Part shown: in pieces, positions 34,215 through 45,373 of the stretch
Layout: each line of letters starts with the position of its first letter
How positions within the stretch are numbered: the stretch's first letter is position 1
From: Gryllotalpicola protaetiae
GTDB lineage: Bacteria > Actinomycetota > Actinomycetes > Actinomycetales > Microbacteriaceae
Assembly (NCBI RefSeq): GCF_003627055.1
Contig: NZ_CP032624.1
Location: 2,852,001-2,916,000 of the forward strand
DNA length: 64,000 bases
Direction of reading: 5' to 3'
Notes under the pieces: generated by a model
Told to the model about the DNA's origin: nothing
The model's input: only the letters and a program-made list of their open reading frames with translations
Databases searched by the model: none
Program-made: the position numbers and the translations under genes

Positions 34215-35891
34215 ATGGCAGAAGCCGTCTTCGACCCGCCCGCACTCGAGCCGCGAACGCTGCGCATCTTCCCCACCGGTGGGCTCGGCGAGGTCGGCCG
34301 CAACATGACGGTGTACGAGATCGACGGCAAGATCCTCATCGTCGACTGCGGCGTGCTGTTCCCCGAGCCCGACCAGCTGGGCGTCGACCTGATCCTGCCG
34401 GACTTCGGGCCCATCAGGAATCGCCTGGACGACGTCATCGGCATCGTGCTCACCCATGGCCACGAAGACCACATCGGTGCCGTCCCATATCTGCTGAAGC
34501 TGCGCGGTGATATCCCGCTGATCGGCTCGGGGCTCACCCTCGCGCTTGTCGAGGCGAAGCTCAAAGAGCACCGCATCAAGCCGTACACGCTGCAGGTCAA
34601 AGAGGGCGACGTCGAGACCCTCGGGCCGTTCACGCTCGAATTCATCGCGGTCAACCACTCCATTCCGGATGCTCTGGCCGTCGCGGTCACCACCTGGGCC
34701 GGCGTCGTGCTGCACACCGGCGACTTCAAGATGGACCAGTTGCCGCTCGACGGTCGCCTCACCGACCTGCGCGCCTTCTCGCGCCTCGGCGAGAACGGGG
34801 TCGACCTGTTCCTGCCGGACTCGACCAACGCCGACGTGCCCGGCTTCACGCCCATCGAGCGCGAGATCGGCCCGGTGCTCGCCAACGTCATCGCGAACGC
34901 GCCCCGGCGCGTCGTCGTCGCGAGCTTCTCGAGCCACGTGCACCGCGTGCAGCAGGTGATGGACGCCGCCGCGAAGAACGGCCGCCGCGTCGCGCTGCTC
35001 GGCCGCTCGATGGTGCGCAACATGGGCATCGCCGCCGAGCTCGGCTACCTCAAGGTGCCCGACGGCGTGCTGATCGACTACCGGAAGGCCGCCGACCTTT
35101 CCGACAACAAGATCGTCTACATGTCGACCGGCTCGCAGGGCGAGCCGATGGCGGTGCTCGCCCGCATGGCGAACCTCGACCACCAGATCGAGCTTGGGCC
35201 CGGCGACACCGTGATCCTCGCCTCGAGCCTGATCCCCGGCAACGAGAACTCGGTCTACCGCGTGATCGACGGGCTCACGAAGCTCGGTGCGACCGTCGTG
35301 CACAAGGGCAACGCGAAGGTGCACGTCTCCGGCCACGCGTCAGCAGGCGAGCTCTTGTACTGCTACAACATCCTGAAGCCCACGTTCGTCATGCCCGTGC
35401 ACGGCGAGTACCGGCATCTGGATGCCAGCGCGAAGCTCGCCCGTCAGACCGGCATCCCCGACGAGAACACGATCCTCGCCTCCAACGGCACCGTCGTCGA
35501 CCTGCACGAGGGCGTCGCGCGGGTCGTCGGCCAGCTCGACATCGGCTACGTCTACGTCGACGGGTCGAGCGTCGGTGAGATCACGGACGCCGATCTGAAA
35601 GACCGGCGGATCCTCGGCGAAGAGGGCTTCATCTCGGTCATTGTCGTCGTCGAGGCCGCCTCAGGCCGCATCGTCGCCGGCCCCGAGATCCACGCCCGCG
35701 GCTTCGCGGAGGACGACGCGGTGTTCGACGCCGTCAAGCCGAAGATCGCGGCCGCGCTGCGCGAGGCGGCTGGGAACGGGGTGCGCGACAACCACGCGCT
35801 CACGCAGCTCGTGCGCCGCACGGTCGGCCGCTGGGTGAACACGAGCTACCGCCGCCGCCCGATGATCGTGCCCCTGGTCATCGAGGCCTAG
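34215..35891 (+). CDS. rnj: Ribonuclease J
   Basis: A 558-aa metallo-beta-lactamase/beta-CASP ribonuclease with 5-prime exonuclease and endonuclease activity. Zinc motif THGHEDHIG (about residue 80), GDFK, the beta-CASP motifs (SFSSHVHRVQQVM, STGSQGEPM, VSGHASAGE) and the C-terminal domain from about 450 are all present. ATG preceded by GAGGAG. It acts in mRNA decay and rRNA maturation, alongside PNPase. Confidence 0.95.
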   Translation: MAEAVFDPPALEPRTLRIFPTGGLGEVGRNMTVYEIDGKILIVDCGVLFPEPDQLGVDLILPDFGPIRNRLDDVIGIVLTHGHEDHIGAVPYLLKLRGDIPLIGSGLTLALVEAKLKEHRIKPYTLQVKEGDVETLGPFTLEFIAVNHSIPDALAVAVTTWAGVVLHTGDFKMDQLPLDGRLTDLRAFSRLGENGVDLFLPDSTNADVPGFTPIEREIGPVLANVIANAPRRVVVASFSSHVHRVQQVMDAAAKNGRRVALLGRSMVRNMGIAAELGYLKVPDGVLIDYRKAADLSDNKIVYMSTGSQGEPMAVLARMANLDHQIELGPGDTVILASSLIPGNENSVYRVIDGLTKLGATVVHKGNAKVHVSGHASAGELLYCYNILKPTFVMPVHGEYRHLDASAKLARQTGIPDENTILASNGTVVDLHEGVARVVGQLDIGYVYVDGSSVGEITDADLKDRRILGEEGFISVIVVVEAASGRIVAGPEIHARGFAEDDAVFDAVKPKIAAALREAAGNGVRDNHALTQLVRRTVGRWVNTSYRRRPMIVPLVIEA

Positions 35892-35989
35892 CTCGATGAC
35901 GGGTCGGCAGAGTATCGAGGCGTGAGCCTGAGAACCTCCTAAGCGCAGACTCTCCGGCCCCGTTCCGGGGTGTTGTCGCACCCCTCGGC

Positions 35990-35995
35990 TACGTT
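35990..35995 (+). promoter_or_regulatory. -10 hexamer of leaderless ftsK
   Basis: TACGTT and 6 bases to the ATG at 36002. A weak hairpin CCCCG-TTC-CGGGG (35958-35970) just upstream may be a poor terminator for rnj. Confidence 0.55.
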
Positions 35996-36001
35996 CGCAC
36001 C

Positions 36002-38785
36002 ATGGCCACGAGCACCAAGTCCTCTTCGCGCGCCCGCGGTGCGAGCGGCGGGGCTTCGCGCGGTCAGGCGAGTCAGCGACAGAAGACCGCGCCTACCAAG
36101 AAGCTGCCGACCAACCAGACCGTCGTCATCGAGACGACCGAGCACGCACTCATCGCCCGGGCGTGGATGGGGCTGGCGCACCTCGTGGGCGGCGCCGCCC
36201 GCGCGCTCGGGCCTGAGACCCTCGCGAAGGAAGAGCGCCGCGATGGGCTTCCCTTCTTCCTCGTGCTGCTCGCGATCGCCGGTGCGGGCGTCGAGTGGTT
36301 CTTCATCAATGCGTCGTGGGCTCACGCGCTCGACGCGTGGTCGTTCGGCGGCCTGCTGGGCAGGGTGGCCTTCGTGCTGCCCGTGGTGCTGTTCCTGTTC
36401 GCGGTGTGGCTGTTCCGGCATCCCTCGTCTGTGCATGACAACACGCGCATCGGGATCGGGCTCGTCATCGCCTTGATCAGCGTCTCGGGCCTGTGCCACA
36501 TCTTCAGCGACCGGCCGCAGGCGGTCGACGGAATGCCCGTGCTGGCGCAGGCGGGCGGTGTCATCGGGTGGATGATCGGGGCCTCCCTCATCCACATCAC
36601 CACCCAGTACGGCGCGACGGCGATCATGATCGTGCTGCTGGCGCTCAGCCTGCTGATCATCACCAAGACGCCGCCGAACCGCATCGGCCGCCGCCTGCAC
36701 GAGTTGTACGCCTACCTGTTCGGTGCGAGCCTGCCGACCGACGAGGAGCGCGAGGCCGCGAAGGCGGCGAAGGCCGAGAAGAGCCTCGCCGTCGAGCTCG
36801 ACGGAATCGACGACGATGCGCCGGCCGACTCCGACAAGCTGCCGTGGTGGCGCCGCAACAAGAGCGGTCGGGAAGAGGACCCCGACTTCGAGCACGATGC
36901 GAACGGCCTGACGGATGTCTTCGGCGAGGCGGCCCCCGCCAAGGGCGGCTTCGCCTCCGCGATCGAGCCGGCTCCTGAGCCGAGCGGGCTCGACGTCTTC
37001 GCCGAGCTCGCCAACGCGGAAGACGCGGTCAAGCGGTTCACCGGCGAAGTGCCGGACGGCGCGGCCGGCCTGCGCAGCGACAACATGACCGAGGTGGTGC
37101 CGGTCGACGACCTGCTGCCGCTCACCGAGGGCGGCGAGGTCGTTCCCGTCATCAAGCCGGCCGAGCCGGCCAAGCCGTACGTGCTGCCCTCCGCAAGCAC
37201 GCTGTCGGCTGGCCCACCACCGAAGACCCGGTCGTCGGCCAACGACGAGGTCGTGCGCGCCATCACCGAGGTCCTCACCCAGTTCGGTGTCGACGCCAAG
37301 GTCACCGGCTTCTCGCGCGGACCGACAGTGACCCAGTACGAGATCGAGCTCGGCCCGGGCGTCAAGGTCGAGCGCGTCACCGCGCTGTCGAAGAACCTGT
37401 CGTACGCCGTCGCGTCGAACGAGGTGCGCATCCTCTCGCCGATCCCCGGCAAGAGCGCGATCGGCATCGAGATCCCGAACTCCGACCGCGAGACGGTGTC
37501 TCTCGGTGACGTGCTGCGCTCCGCGGCCGCCACGAACAGCAGGCACCCCATGACGATCGGCGTCGGAAAAGACGTCGGCGGCGGCTACGTCGTCGCGAAC
37601 CTCGCGAAGATGCCGCACCTGCTCGTCGCGGGCTCCACCGGTTCCGGCAAGTCGTCCTTCGTCAACTCGATGATCACCTCGCTGCTCATGCGCGCGAAGC
37701 CCACCGAGGTGCGCATGGTGCTCATCGACCCGAAGCGCGTCGAGCTCACGATCTATGGCGGCGTGCCGCACCTCATCACGCCCATCATCACGAACCCCAA
37801 GAAGGCCGCGGAGGCGCTGCAGTGGGTCGTGAAGGAGATGGACATGCGGTACGACGACCTCGCGTCGTTCGGCTTCCGCCACATCGACGACTTCAACAAG
37901 GCCGTCGTGAACAACGAGATCGTGCTTCCGGCAGGCAGTGAGCGCCAGCTCAAGCCGTACCCGTACCTGCTGGTCGTGGTCGACGAGCTCGCCGACCTCA
38001 TGATGGTCGCGCCGCGCGACGTCGAGGATTCGATCGTGCGCATCACCCAGCTCGCTCGCGCCTCCGGCATCCACCTCGTGCTCGCCACGCAGCGGCCGTC
38101 CGTCGATGTCGTCACCGGCCTCATCAAGGCGAATGTGCCCTCGCGCCTCGCCTTCGCGGTCACCTCGGTGACCGACTCTCGCGTCATCCTCGACCAACCG
38201 GGTGCCGACAAGCTGATCGGCCAGGGCGATGCGCTGTTCCTGCCGATGGGCGCAGGCAAGCCGCTGCGCGTGCAAGGCGCCTGGGTGAACGAGTCCGAGA
38301 TCCAGAAGGTCGTCGACCACGTGACCCGCCAGGCGCGCCCCGACTACCGTCAGGACGTGGTGCCTGCCGCCGAGAGGAAGCAGATCGACTCCGACATCGG
38401 CGACGACCTCGAGCTGCTGATCGCGGCCGCAGAGCTCGTCGTGTCGACGCAGTTCGGCTCGACCTCGATGCTGCAGCGCAAGCTGCGCGTCGGCTTCGCC
38501 AAGGCCGGTCGTCTGATGGACCTCCTCGAGTCCCGTGAGATCGTCGGGCCCTCGGAGGGGTCGAAGGCGCGCGACGTGCTCGCGTCGGCTGAGCAGCTGC
38601 CCGCGGTACTCGCGAGGATTCGCGGCGAGGATGCATCGGCGCCCGCTCCTGCGCAGTCGCCGCCCGCCCAGGCGTCCGCCGCCGATCGCTACGACAGCGA
38701 CCCGCTCGCCGACGACTTCGGCGGGCTCGAAGAGGTCGAGGCGTCGCCTGACGAGGATGCCTGGGGGCTCACCGGCCGCGACTGA
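36002..38785 (+). CDS. ftsK: DNA translocase FtsK
   Basis: A 927-aa septal DNA pump that segregates chromosome ends during division. Four membrane segments (about 80-100, 120-140, 155-175, 195-220), a charged linker rich in Asp/Glu/Ala (about 240-400), the RecA-like motor with Walker [11 protein letters not shown] (about 541-550) and Walker [13 protein letters not shown], and the gamma winged-helix domain (about 800-865, [24 protein letters not shown] in part) that reads DNA polarity signals. Complete. Leaderless start. Confidence 0.95.
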   Translation: MATSTKSSSRARGASGGASRGQASQRQKTAPTKKLPTNQTVVIETTEHALIARAWMGLAHLVGGAARALGPETLAKEERRDGLPFFLVLLAIAGAGVEWFFINASWAHALDAWSFGGLLGRVAFVLPVVLFLFAVWLFRHPSSVHDNTRIGIGLVIALISVSGLCHIFSDRPQAVDGMPVLAQAGGVIGWMIGASLIHITTQYGATAIMIVLLALSLLIITKTPPNRIGRRLHELYAYLFGASLPTDEEREAAKAAKAEKSLAVELDGIDDDAPADSDKLPWWRRNKSGREEDPDFEHDANGLTDVFGEAAPAKGGFASAIEPAPEPSGLDVFAELANAEDAVKRFTGEVPDGAAGLRSDNMTEVVPVDDLLPLTEGGEVVPVIKPAEPAKPYVLPSASTLSAGPPPKTRSSANDEVVRAITEVLTQFGVDAKVTGFSRGPTVTQYEIELGPGVKVERVTALSKNLSYAVASNEVRILSPIPGKSAIGIEIPNSDRETVSLGDVLRSAAATNSRHPMTIGVGKDVGGGYVVANLAKMPHLLVAGSTGSGKSSFVNSMITSLLMRAKPTEVRMVLIDPKRVELTIYGGVPHLITPIITNPKKAAEALQWVVKEMDMRYDDLASFGFRHIDDFNKAVVNNEIVLPAGSERQLKPYPYLLVVVDELADLMMVAPRDVEDSIVRITQLARASGIHLVLATQRPSVDVVTGLIKANVPSRLAFAVTSVTDSRVILDQPGADKLIGQGDALFLPMGAGKPLRVQGAWVNESEIQKVVDHVTRQARPDYRQDVVPAAERKQIDSDIGDDLELLIAAAELVVSTQFGSTSMLQRKLRVGFAKAGRLMDLLESREIVGPSEGSKARDVLASAEQLPAVLARIRGEDASAPAPAQSPPAQASAADRYDSDPLADDFGGLEEVEASPDEDAWGLTGRD

Positions 38786-38805
38786 ATCGTGCACCTGTTG
38801 CGAGA

Positions 38806-38819
38806 GCCGCGATCGCGGC
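38806..38819. repeat. 14-bp perfect palindrome downstream of ftsK
   Basis: GCCGCGATCGCGGC in the 118-base gap between ftsK and a hydrolase gene. May be an operator or chance in GC-rich DNA. Confidence 0.35.
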
Positions 38820-38903
38820 ATGATGTGACACAACCTCATCAGACCGCGAGCGCGGCATCCGACCGCTGACGTCTCGTCGAACCGAAGCGAAAGGTGCGCA
38901 CGG

Positions 38904-39761
38904 ATGCCGGAGATCACGTCGTGGGAGCAAGAGGAGGTCGACCGCGCGAACGCGTCGGGCAGGACCCCGGTGGTGTTCGTGCACGGACTGTGGCTGCTCT
39001 CGAGCAGCTGGAAGCCGTGGCGCGAGCTGTTCGAGAGCAGCGGCTACACGACGCTGGCCCCCGGCTGGCCGGACGACCCGCTGACCGTCGAGGAGGCACG
39101 CGAGAATCCCGACGCCTTCGCCCACAAGATGGTCCAGCAGGTCACGGACCACTACCTCGCGGCGATCGAGAAGCTCGACCTGCAGCCCGTGGTGATCGGC
39201 CACTCGTTCGGAGGCCTGATCGCGCAGAAGATCGCGGGCACGGGTGCCGCGGCCGTCACGGTGGCGATCGACAACGCGCCGTTCAAGGGTGTGCTGCCCG
39301 TGCCGCTGTCGTCCATCAAGTCCGCGGCCCCGGTCCTCGGGAATCCGGCCAACCGCGGAAAGGCGATCGCCCTCACCTTCGAGCAGTTCACCTACGGATG
39401 GGCCAACAACCTGGAAGAAGACGAGGCGCAGAAGCTCTATGACGAGTTCCATGTGCCCGCCTCCGGCGTCCCGCTGTTCCAGGCCGTCGTCGCCAACTTC
39501 AACCCGTTCCACAACGAGGTGACCGTCGACGTGAAGAATCCGGATCGCGGCCCTCTGCTCGTCATCGGCGGCGCGGAGGACAACACGGTGCCGCTGTCGA
39601 TCACGAAGGCCACGTTCAAGCAGCAGGAGAAGAACCCGGGCGTGACCGAGTTCCTTGAGATCCCGGGCCGTGGGCACTCGCTGACGATCGACCACGGCTG
39701 GGCCGCGGTCGCGCAGGAGGCGCTCGCGTTCGTCGACCGCTTCGCACCGCAGCCGGAGTAG
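38904..39761 (+). CDS. Alpha/beta hydrolase
   Basis: A 285-aa alpha/beta-fold hydrolase with nucleophile elbow GHSFGG (Ser101), oxyanion region VFVHGLWL and catalytic His in GRGHSLTIDHGW; the acid is probably Asp in GGAEDNTV. Resembles non-haem haloperoxidase/esterase-like hydrolases; substrate unknown. ATG preceded by GAAAGG. Unrelated in sequence to the tandem pair at 6.7-8.5 kb apart from the fold. Confidence 0.85.
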   Translation: MPEITSWEQEEVDRANASGRTPVVFVHGLWLLSSSWKPWRELFESSGYTTLAPGWPDDPLTVEEARENPDAFAHKMVQQVTDHYLAAIEKLDLQPVVIGHSFGGLIAQKIAGTGAAAVTVAIDNAPFKGVLPVPLSSIKSAAPVLGNPANRGKAIALTFEQFTYGWANNLEEDEAQKLYDEFHVPASGVPLFQAVVANFNPFHNEVTVDVKNPDRGPLLVIGGAEDNTVPLSITKATFKQQEKNPGVTEFLEIPGRGHSLTIDHGWAAVAQEALAFVDRFAPQPE

Positions 39762-39777
39762 GCGGGCAAGGGGCCTC

Positions 39778-39783
39778 TAGGCT
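39778..39783 (+). promoter_or_regulatory. -10 hexamer of leaderless pgsA
   Basis: TAGGCT and 6 bases to the ATG at 39790. Confidence 0.6.
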
Positions 39784-39789
39784 GGATGC

Positions 39790-40404
39790 ATGACCCAGCC
39801 CGGCGCCGCAGAGGGACGCCCCGCGCGGCCGAGCAACTGGAACCTGCCCAACACGATCACGATCGTGCGGATCCTGTTCGCCCCGGTCTTCTTCTGGATG
39901 CTGCTGGCAGACGCCGGCAACGACGGCCCGCTGCGCTGGTGGGCGGCCGTGCTGTTCATCGTCGGCATCGCGACGGACGGTGTGGACGGCTACCTGGCGC
40001 GCAGCCGCGGGCTCGTCACCGAGCTCGGCAAGCTGCTCGACCCCATCGCGGACAAGGTGCTGACGGGCGCGGCGCTCGTCGGCCTGTCGATCCTCGGCGA
40101 GCTGTGGTGGTGGGTCACGATCGTGATCCTCGTGCGCGAGGTCGGCATCACGGTGTACCGGTTCGCGGTCATCCGCGGCGGGGTGATCCCCGCGAGCCGC
40201 GGCGGCAAGCTGAAGACGGTCGCGCAGGCCGTCGCGATCTCCTTCGCGCTCGTGCCCCTGTGGGTGCCGCTCGGCGACTGGGTGCACTGGGTCAACTGGG
40301 TGCTCATGGCCATCGCGCTCGTGCTGACAGTCGTCTCCGGGCTCGACTACGCATGGAACGCGGTGAAGCTGCGCAGGCGGCGTGACGAGGGGTCGGATGC
40401 CTGA
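39790..40404 (+). CDS. pgsA: CDP-diacylglycerol--glycerol-3-phosphate 3-phosphatidyltransferase
   Basis: Makes phosphatidylglycerol phosphate, precursor of PG and cardiolipin. The 204-aa integral membrane protein has the CDP-alcohol phosphatidyltransferase motif starting DGVDGYLARSRG and ending LLDPIADK (about 58-84, with all Asp and Gly ligands present). In other actinobacteria the paralogue in the phosphatidylinositol pathway lies elsewhere; the pgsA-cinA-clgR-recA order supports this identity. Overlaps cinA by 8 bases. Confidence 0.92.
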   Translation: MTQPGAAEGRPARPSNWNLPNTITIVRILFAPVFFWMLLADAGNDGPLRWWAAVLFIVGIATDGVDGYLARSRGLVTELGKLLDPIADKVLTGAALVGLSILGELWWWVTIVILVREVGITVYRFAVIRGGVIPASRGGKLKTVAQAVAISFALVPLWVPLGDWVHWVNWVLMAIALVLTVVSGLDYAWNAVKLRRRRDEGSDA

Positions 40405-40906
40405 CGAGAGGCTCATCGACGAAGTCGACCAGACGGCCGGGCTCATCGCGACGCTCACCCTGCGGGGCCTCACGGTCGCGGTCGCGGAATCGCTCACCGG
40501 GGGGCAGCTCACGGCAGAGCTCACGCGGCCGGCCGGCGCATCGGCTGTGGTGAACGGGGGAGTGGTGGTCTATGCCACCGAGCTCAAGCACAGCGTCGTC
40601 GGCGTCGACGAGACCCTGATCGGCGAGCACGGCCCGGTGCACCCCGACGTCGCGCGGCAGCTCGCGGAGCGGGTGCGCGCGGTCCTCGCGGTCGACGGCA
40701 AGGCGGCCGACATCGGCATCTCGACGACGGGTGTCGCCGGGCCGGACCCGCAGGGCGGCCAACCGGTCGGCACCGTGTTCGTCGGGGTCGCGGTCGGACC
40801 GGACACATGGGTGGAGGCCCTGCAGCTCGCCGGCGACAGGGCAGGAATCCGTGCTCGAACCGTCACCGCGGCCGTTGCGGCGCTCGCCGCGCGGCTCGCG
40901 GAATAG
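40397..40906 (+). CDS. CinA-family nicotinamide-nucleotide amidohydrolase
   Basis: A 169-aa protein consisting of only the CinA C-terminal domain (PncC-type), which deamidates NMN in NAD recycling. AESLTGGQLTAELTRPAGAS and GVAGPDPQGGQPVGTVF are the family signatures. The N-terminal COG1058 domain of full CinA is absent, as is common in actinobacteria. ATG at 40397 has GAGGGG 5 bases upstream. Confidence 0.9.
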   Translation: MPDERLIDEVDQTAGLIATLTLRGLTVAVAESLTGGQLTAELTRPAGASAVVNGGVVVYATELKHSVVGVDETLIGEHGPVHPDVARQLAERVRAVLAVDGKAADIGISTTGVAGPDPQGGQPVGTVFVGVAVGPDTWVEALQLAGDRAGIRARTVTAAVAALAARLAE

Positions 40907-41051
40907 CCGCTATTTCGCTCACGTTACTTTTCATACGATTAGCCAGCGGATTGCAGGGAACGTGAACTACAGTGCAACGCAAGAAGCGCGCGGAATGGGC
41001 GCTTCCACCTTCGGCCGAATGATCGGCCGACCGAGCAGGAAGGGGGCGCCC

Positions 41052-41366
41052 ATGATTCTGGTTCGTCAGGAGATCGGCGACGTTCTGCGGGACTTCCGCC
41101 TTCAGAAGGGCCGCACCCTTCGCCAGGTCGCCAGCAAGGCGAGCGTGGCGCTCGGGTATCTGAGCGAGGTCGAGCGCGGCCAGAAGGAGGCGTCGAGCGA
41201 GATCCTCGCCTCCGTCGCCGAGGCGCTCGACACGCCGATCTCGGTCATCATGCGCGAGGTGGGCGACCGCCTTGCCGTCCTCGAAGGCATCGAGTCGATC
41301 GTGCCAGACGCCCTGCCGGACGACTTCGCAGCCGGCTTCGACGGCGAGCTGGTCAGCCAGCGCTGA
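41052..41366 (+). CDS. clgR: XRE-family regulator, ClgR-like
   Basis: A 104-aa helix-turn-helix protein (HTH about 10-62, with LRQVASKASVALGYLSEVERGQKEASSE). ClgR activates Clp protease genes and other proteolysis/stress genes in corynebacteria and streptomycetes and is usually encoded between cinA and recA, as here. GGAAGGGGG lies 7 bases before the ATG. The 145-base upstream region contains possible -10 elements TACGAT (40934-40939) and TACAGT (40968-40973); no clear ClgR palindrome was found. C-terminal residues (ending VSQR) lack the Ala-Ala degron typical of ClgR. Confidence 0.82.
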   Translation: MILVRQEIGDVLRDFRLQKGRTLRQVASKASVALGYLSEVERGQKEASSEILASVAEALDTPISVIMREVGDRLAVLEGIESIVPDALPDDFAAGFDGELVSQR

Positions 41367-41383
41367 GGTCATTCGATTTAGGG

Positions 41384-41415
41384 CGGATGCCCCGGGCTGC
41401 GGCTCGGGGCATCCG
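41384..41415 (+). terminator. Terminator after clgR
   Basis: CGGATGCCCCG (41384-41394) with its exact complement (41405-41415); the stem extends inward by three more pairs. Followed by TCTGTCTT. Both arms carry the GGATGCC heptamer. Confidence 0.8.
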
Positions 41416-41437
41416 TCTGTCTTAACGTGGAGTCACC

Positions 41438-41671
41438 ATGCGACTGAGTGAGTTCAACCGAGCGGTCGAGCACGAGTTCGGCGCCGCCTACGGCGGCCAG
41501 CTCGTGCGTGAGCTGGTTATCATCGAGCTCGGCTCGCGCACGGCGGAGCAGGCGATCGCGGCGGGCGTTCCGGCGCGCGACGCGTGGCTCGCGCTCTGCG
41601 AGGCGATGGATGTCCCGGTGGCCCGCCGCCACGGAGCCGGGTTGGTCGAGCCGAAGAAGAATCGCGGCTGA
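41438..41671 (+). CDS. DUF3046 protein
   Basis: A 77-aa actinobacterial protein of unknown function, regularly found next to recA. The sequence MRLSEFNRAVEHEFGAAYG and a helical C-terminus with ARDAWLALCEAMDVP are typical. ATG with GGAG 7 bases upstream; TAACGT is 9 bases upstream. Confidence 0.88.
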   Translation: MRLSEFNRAVEHEFGAAYGGQLVRELVIIELGSRTAEQAIAAGVPARDAWLALCEAMDVPVARRHGAGLVEPKKNRG

Positions 41672-41705
41672 TACGAAATTCGCTGCAAGACACGCCGCAT
41701 CGATC

Positions 41706-41721
41706 TCGAACACGGGTTCGA
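41706..41721. promoter_or_regulatory. SOS (LexA) box of recA
   Basis: TCGAAC-ACGG-GTTCGA, a perfect match to the actinobacterial/Bacillus-type LexA operator. Confidence 0.92.
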
Positions 41722-41728
41722 CCGTTGC

Positions 41729-41734
41729 TATCGT
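41729..41734 (+). promoter_or_regulatory. recA -10 hexamer
   Basis: TATCGT; TCGAAC of the SOS box lies 17 bases upstream in the -35 position, so LexA binding would occlude the promoter. Leader of about 130 bases to recA with no further feature seen. Confidence 0.6.
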
Positions 41735-41872
41735 GTCCTCAGCGATGACTTGACCAGCACAGGCCGGGTCGTCGGTGAGTTTCACACCGATGCACGTGCT
41801 CGGCCGGCCGATGTCAGACCCTGCGCGTACTGTCGCAGACGTCACCGCCGCAGTCCTTCGAAAGGAACGTAA

Positions 41873-42946
<1,074 letters not shown>

Positions 42947-42959
42947 CGGGCGGCGCGAC

Positions 42960-43670
42960 ATGGTCGTCCGGTTCTTCCCCTCTGACGATGAGCGTGCGAG
43001 CGGCGTCGGCGCCGGGCGCCGCCGCGTGGTGAAGCACGACGGCCGGCCGGCCGGGCAGGCGGCGATCGCCTACCTGCCCGGCGCCGCGCCGACCGAGCGT
43101 GCGCAGGCGGCTGCTGCGGCAGTGCGCTCGGTCGCCGAGGCTGACGCCGCAGCCGAGCAGGGCACCGCCGAGGGCGCGCTCGGCAGAGTGCGCGAGAAGG
43201 CGGGCAAGCGTGCTGCCAACGTGTCGCTGCACCAGCTCGCCCGCCGCGGCATGTCCCGATGGGAGCTCGAGCAGGTGCTGCGCAAGCGCGAGGTCGACGA
43301 GGCGGTCGCCGAGGCCGAGCTCGACCGGCTCGAAAGCGTCGGCCTGCTTGACGACGGCGCGCTCGCGGTCTCGCTGGTCTACGCGGCACGAGCCAGGAAG
43401 GGCCAGGGCAGACAGGCCATCGAGCGCGAGCTGCGACGTCGCCACATCGACGACGACGCGATCTTCGAGGCGCTGGCAGACTATGACCAGGAAGACGAGC
43501 TCGACCAGGCCATCGAGGTGGCGTTGAAGCGTGTGGCCCAGCTGCACGACCTCGACGACCAGACCGCCGAGCGGCGCCTGTACGGCTATCTGCAGCGACG
43601 GGGCTACTCGGGTGAGGCGGTCTGCATCGCCGTGGGCGACGCCATGCGCAGCAGGCACGAGAGCCGCTGA
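42960..43670 (+). CDS. recX: Regulatory protein RecX
   Basis: A 236-aa modulator that binds and caps or inhibits RecA filaments. The N-terminal 80 residues are a low-complexity Ala/Arg-rich extension; the three-helix RecX repeats follow (about 85-230; SLHQLARRGMSRWELEQVL, GRQAIERELRRRHID, RRLYGYLQRRGYS). Thirteen bases after recA, so in the same SOS transcript. Confidence 0.92.
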   Translation: MVVRFFPSDDERASGVGAGRRRVVKHDGRPAGQAAIAYLPGAAPTERAQAAAAAVRSVAEADAAAEQGTAEGALGRVREKAGKRAANVSLHQLARRGMSRWELEQVLRKREVDEAVAEAELDRLESVGLLDDGALAVSLVYAARARKGQGRQAIERELRRRHIDDDAIFEALADYDQEDELDQAIEVALKRVAQLHDLDDQTAERRLYGYLQRRGYSGEAVCIAVGDAMRSRHESR

Positions 43671-43730
43671 GCTCGCCCGTCGCTCCGGGCGGCATGCTCG
43701 CAGGCGCGACGATCGTAGACTTGTCGCACC

Positions 43731-45371
43731 ATGAGCACCGTCATCCCGAGTCGTGAGACGAATCGGCCGAGCGAACTGCCGACCACGATCGCGCCATCCG
43801 ACGCCGCTGTCGACGAGACCGGGCGTCGCCGCACGTACGAGGTGCGCACCTACGGGTGCCAGATGAACGTTCACGACTCAGAGCGGCTGGCGGGCTCGCT
43901 CGAAGCGGCCGGCTACCTTCCGGCCGATGGCGCAGAGGCAGACATCGTCGTCATCAACACCTGCGCCGTTCGCGAGAACGCCGACAACAAGCTCTACGGC
44001 AACCTCGGTCATCTGGCTTCCGTCAAGAGGCGGCACACCGGCATGCAGATCGCCGTCGGCGGCTGCCTCGCCCAGAAGGACAAGAGCGTCATCCTCGAGA
44101 AGGCGCCGTGGGTCGATGTGGTCTTCGGCACCCACAACATGGGCTCGCTGCCGAGCCTGCTCGAGCGAGCCCGCCACAACGACGAGGCCGAGATCGAGAT
44201 CCTCGAGGCGCTCGAGACCTTCCCGTCGACGCTTCCGACGAAGCGCGATTCGAGCTACAGCGGCTGGGTGTCGATCTCGGTCGGCTGCAACAACACGTGC
44301 ACCTTCTGCATCGTGCCGTCGCTGCGCGGCAAGGAGCGCGACCGCCGGCCCGGCGAGATCCTCGCCGAGCTTCGGTCGCTCGTCGACCAGGGAGCGATCG
44401 AGGTCACACTGCTCGGCCAGAACGTGAACTCCTACGGCGTCGAGTTCGGCGACCGCCAGGCGTTCGGCAAGCTGCTGCGCGCCGCCGGCCAGATCGAGGG
44501 CCTTGAGCGTGTGCGGTTCACCAGCCCGCACCCGGCGGCGTTCACCGACGACGTCATCGACGCGATGGCCGAGACGCCGAACGTCATGCCGCAGCTGCAC
44601 ATGCCGCTCCAGTCGGGCTCGGACAGGATCCTGCGCGCCATGCGACGCTCCTACCGGTCGGAGAAGTTCCTCGGCATCCTCGACCGGGTCCGCGCCAAGA
44701 TCCCGAACGCGGCGATCTCGACCGACATCATCGTCGGCTTCCCCGGCGAGACGGAGGAGGACTTCCAGGAGACGCTCCGCGTGGTCGAGCAGGCGCGATT
44801 CGCCTCGGCGTTCACCTTCCAGTACTCGATCCGGCCAGGAACGCCCGCGGCGACGATGGCCGATCAGGTTCCGAAGGCGGTCGTGCAGGAGCGCTACGAG
44901 CGTCTCACCGCCGTGCAGGAGCGCATCTCGCTCGAGGAGAACGAGAGGCAGCTCGGCCGCACGGTCGAGGTTCTCGTCTCGACCGGCGAGGGGAAGAAGG
45001 ACGGCGAGACCCACCGTATGAGCGGCCGCGCCGAAGACAGCCGTCTCGTGCACTTCGAGGTGCCGGCGAACTCGCCTGTGCCGCGCCCCGGCGATGTCGT
45101 CACCGTGCAGGTCACCCATGCTGCGCCGTTCCACCTGCTCGCCGACTCGCCGCAGGGCGCCCCGCTCGCGATCCGCCGCACCCGCGCGGGGGACGCCTGG
45201 GACGCCGAGCAGGCCGAGGCCTGCGGCATCCCGAGCGGTCACAGCCATGGTGCCGCGACCGGCGCCTCCGGATCGGTGACGCTCGGCATGCCGACCTTGC
45301 GGCCGCTGGGTGAGTCGGCGATCGCGGTCGCGACGGCGCCGATCTACGACCTGAACGACGAACTGCGCTGA
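43731..45371 (+). CDS. miaB: tRNA-2-methylthio-N6-isopentenyladenosine synthase
   Basis: Radical SAM methylthiotransferase that adds the 2-methylthio group to i6A37 in tRNA, 546 aa. The N-terminal cluster ligands C43, C78 and C112, the radical [11 protein letters not shown] (C186, C190, C193) and the TRAM domain (about 440-500) are all present. The C-terminal extension of about 45 residues (ends YDLNDELR) is longer than in E. coli. ATG with TAGACT 9 bases upstream, so probably a very short leader. It works downstream of MiaA, encoded next. Confidence 0.95.
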   Translation: MSTVIPSRETNRPSELPTTIAPSDAAVDETGRRRTYEVRTYGCQMNVHDSERLAGSLEAAGYLPADGAEADIVVINTCAVRENADNKLYGNLGHLASVKRRHTGMQIAVGGCLAQKDKSVILEKAPWVDVVFGTHNMGSLPSLLERARHNDEAEIEILEALETFPSTLPTKRDSSYSGWVSISVGCNNTCTFCIVPSLRGKERDRRPGEILAELRSLVDQGAIEVTLLGQNVNSYGVEFGDRQAFGKLLRAAGQIEGLERVRFTSPHPAAFTDDVIDAMAETPNVMPQLHMPLQSGSDRILRAMRRSYRSEKFLGILDRVRAKIPNAAISTDIIVGFPGETEEDFQETLRVVEQARFASAFTFQYSIRPGTPAATMADQVPKAVVQERYERLTAVQERISLEENERQLGRTVEVLVSTGEGKKDGETHRMSGRAEDSRLVHFEVPANSPVPRPGDVVTVQVTHAAPFHLLADSPQGAPLAIRRTRAGDAWDAEQAEACGIPSGHSHGAATGASGSVTLGMPTLRPLGESAIAVATAPIYDLNDELR

Positions 45372-45373
45372 AT

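Noticed and set aside
23931-38840. Similar 15-mers GTGACAYAACCTCAT upstream of the aldo/keto reductase homologue (23931) and near the hydrolase at 38824
   Set aside because: A one-mismatch 15-mer pair is expected by chance in a window of this size.
35939-38917. A 992-codon open frame antisense to ftsK
   Set aside because: Mirror of ftsK codon bias; the sense gene has all FtsK domains.
40731-41051. Upstream in-frame extension of clgR
   Set aside because: It overlaps cinA and the promoter region; the ATG at 41052 has a strong Shine-Dalgarno and fits ClgR length.
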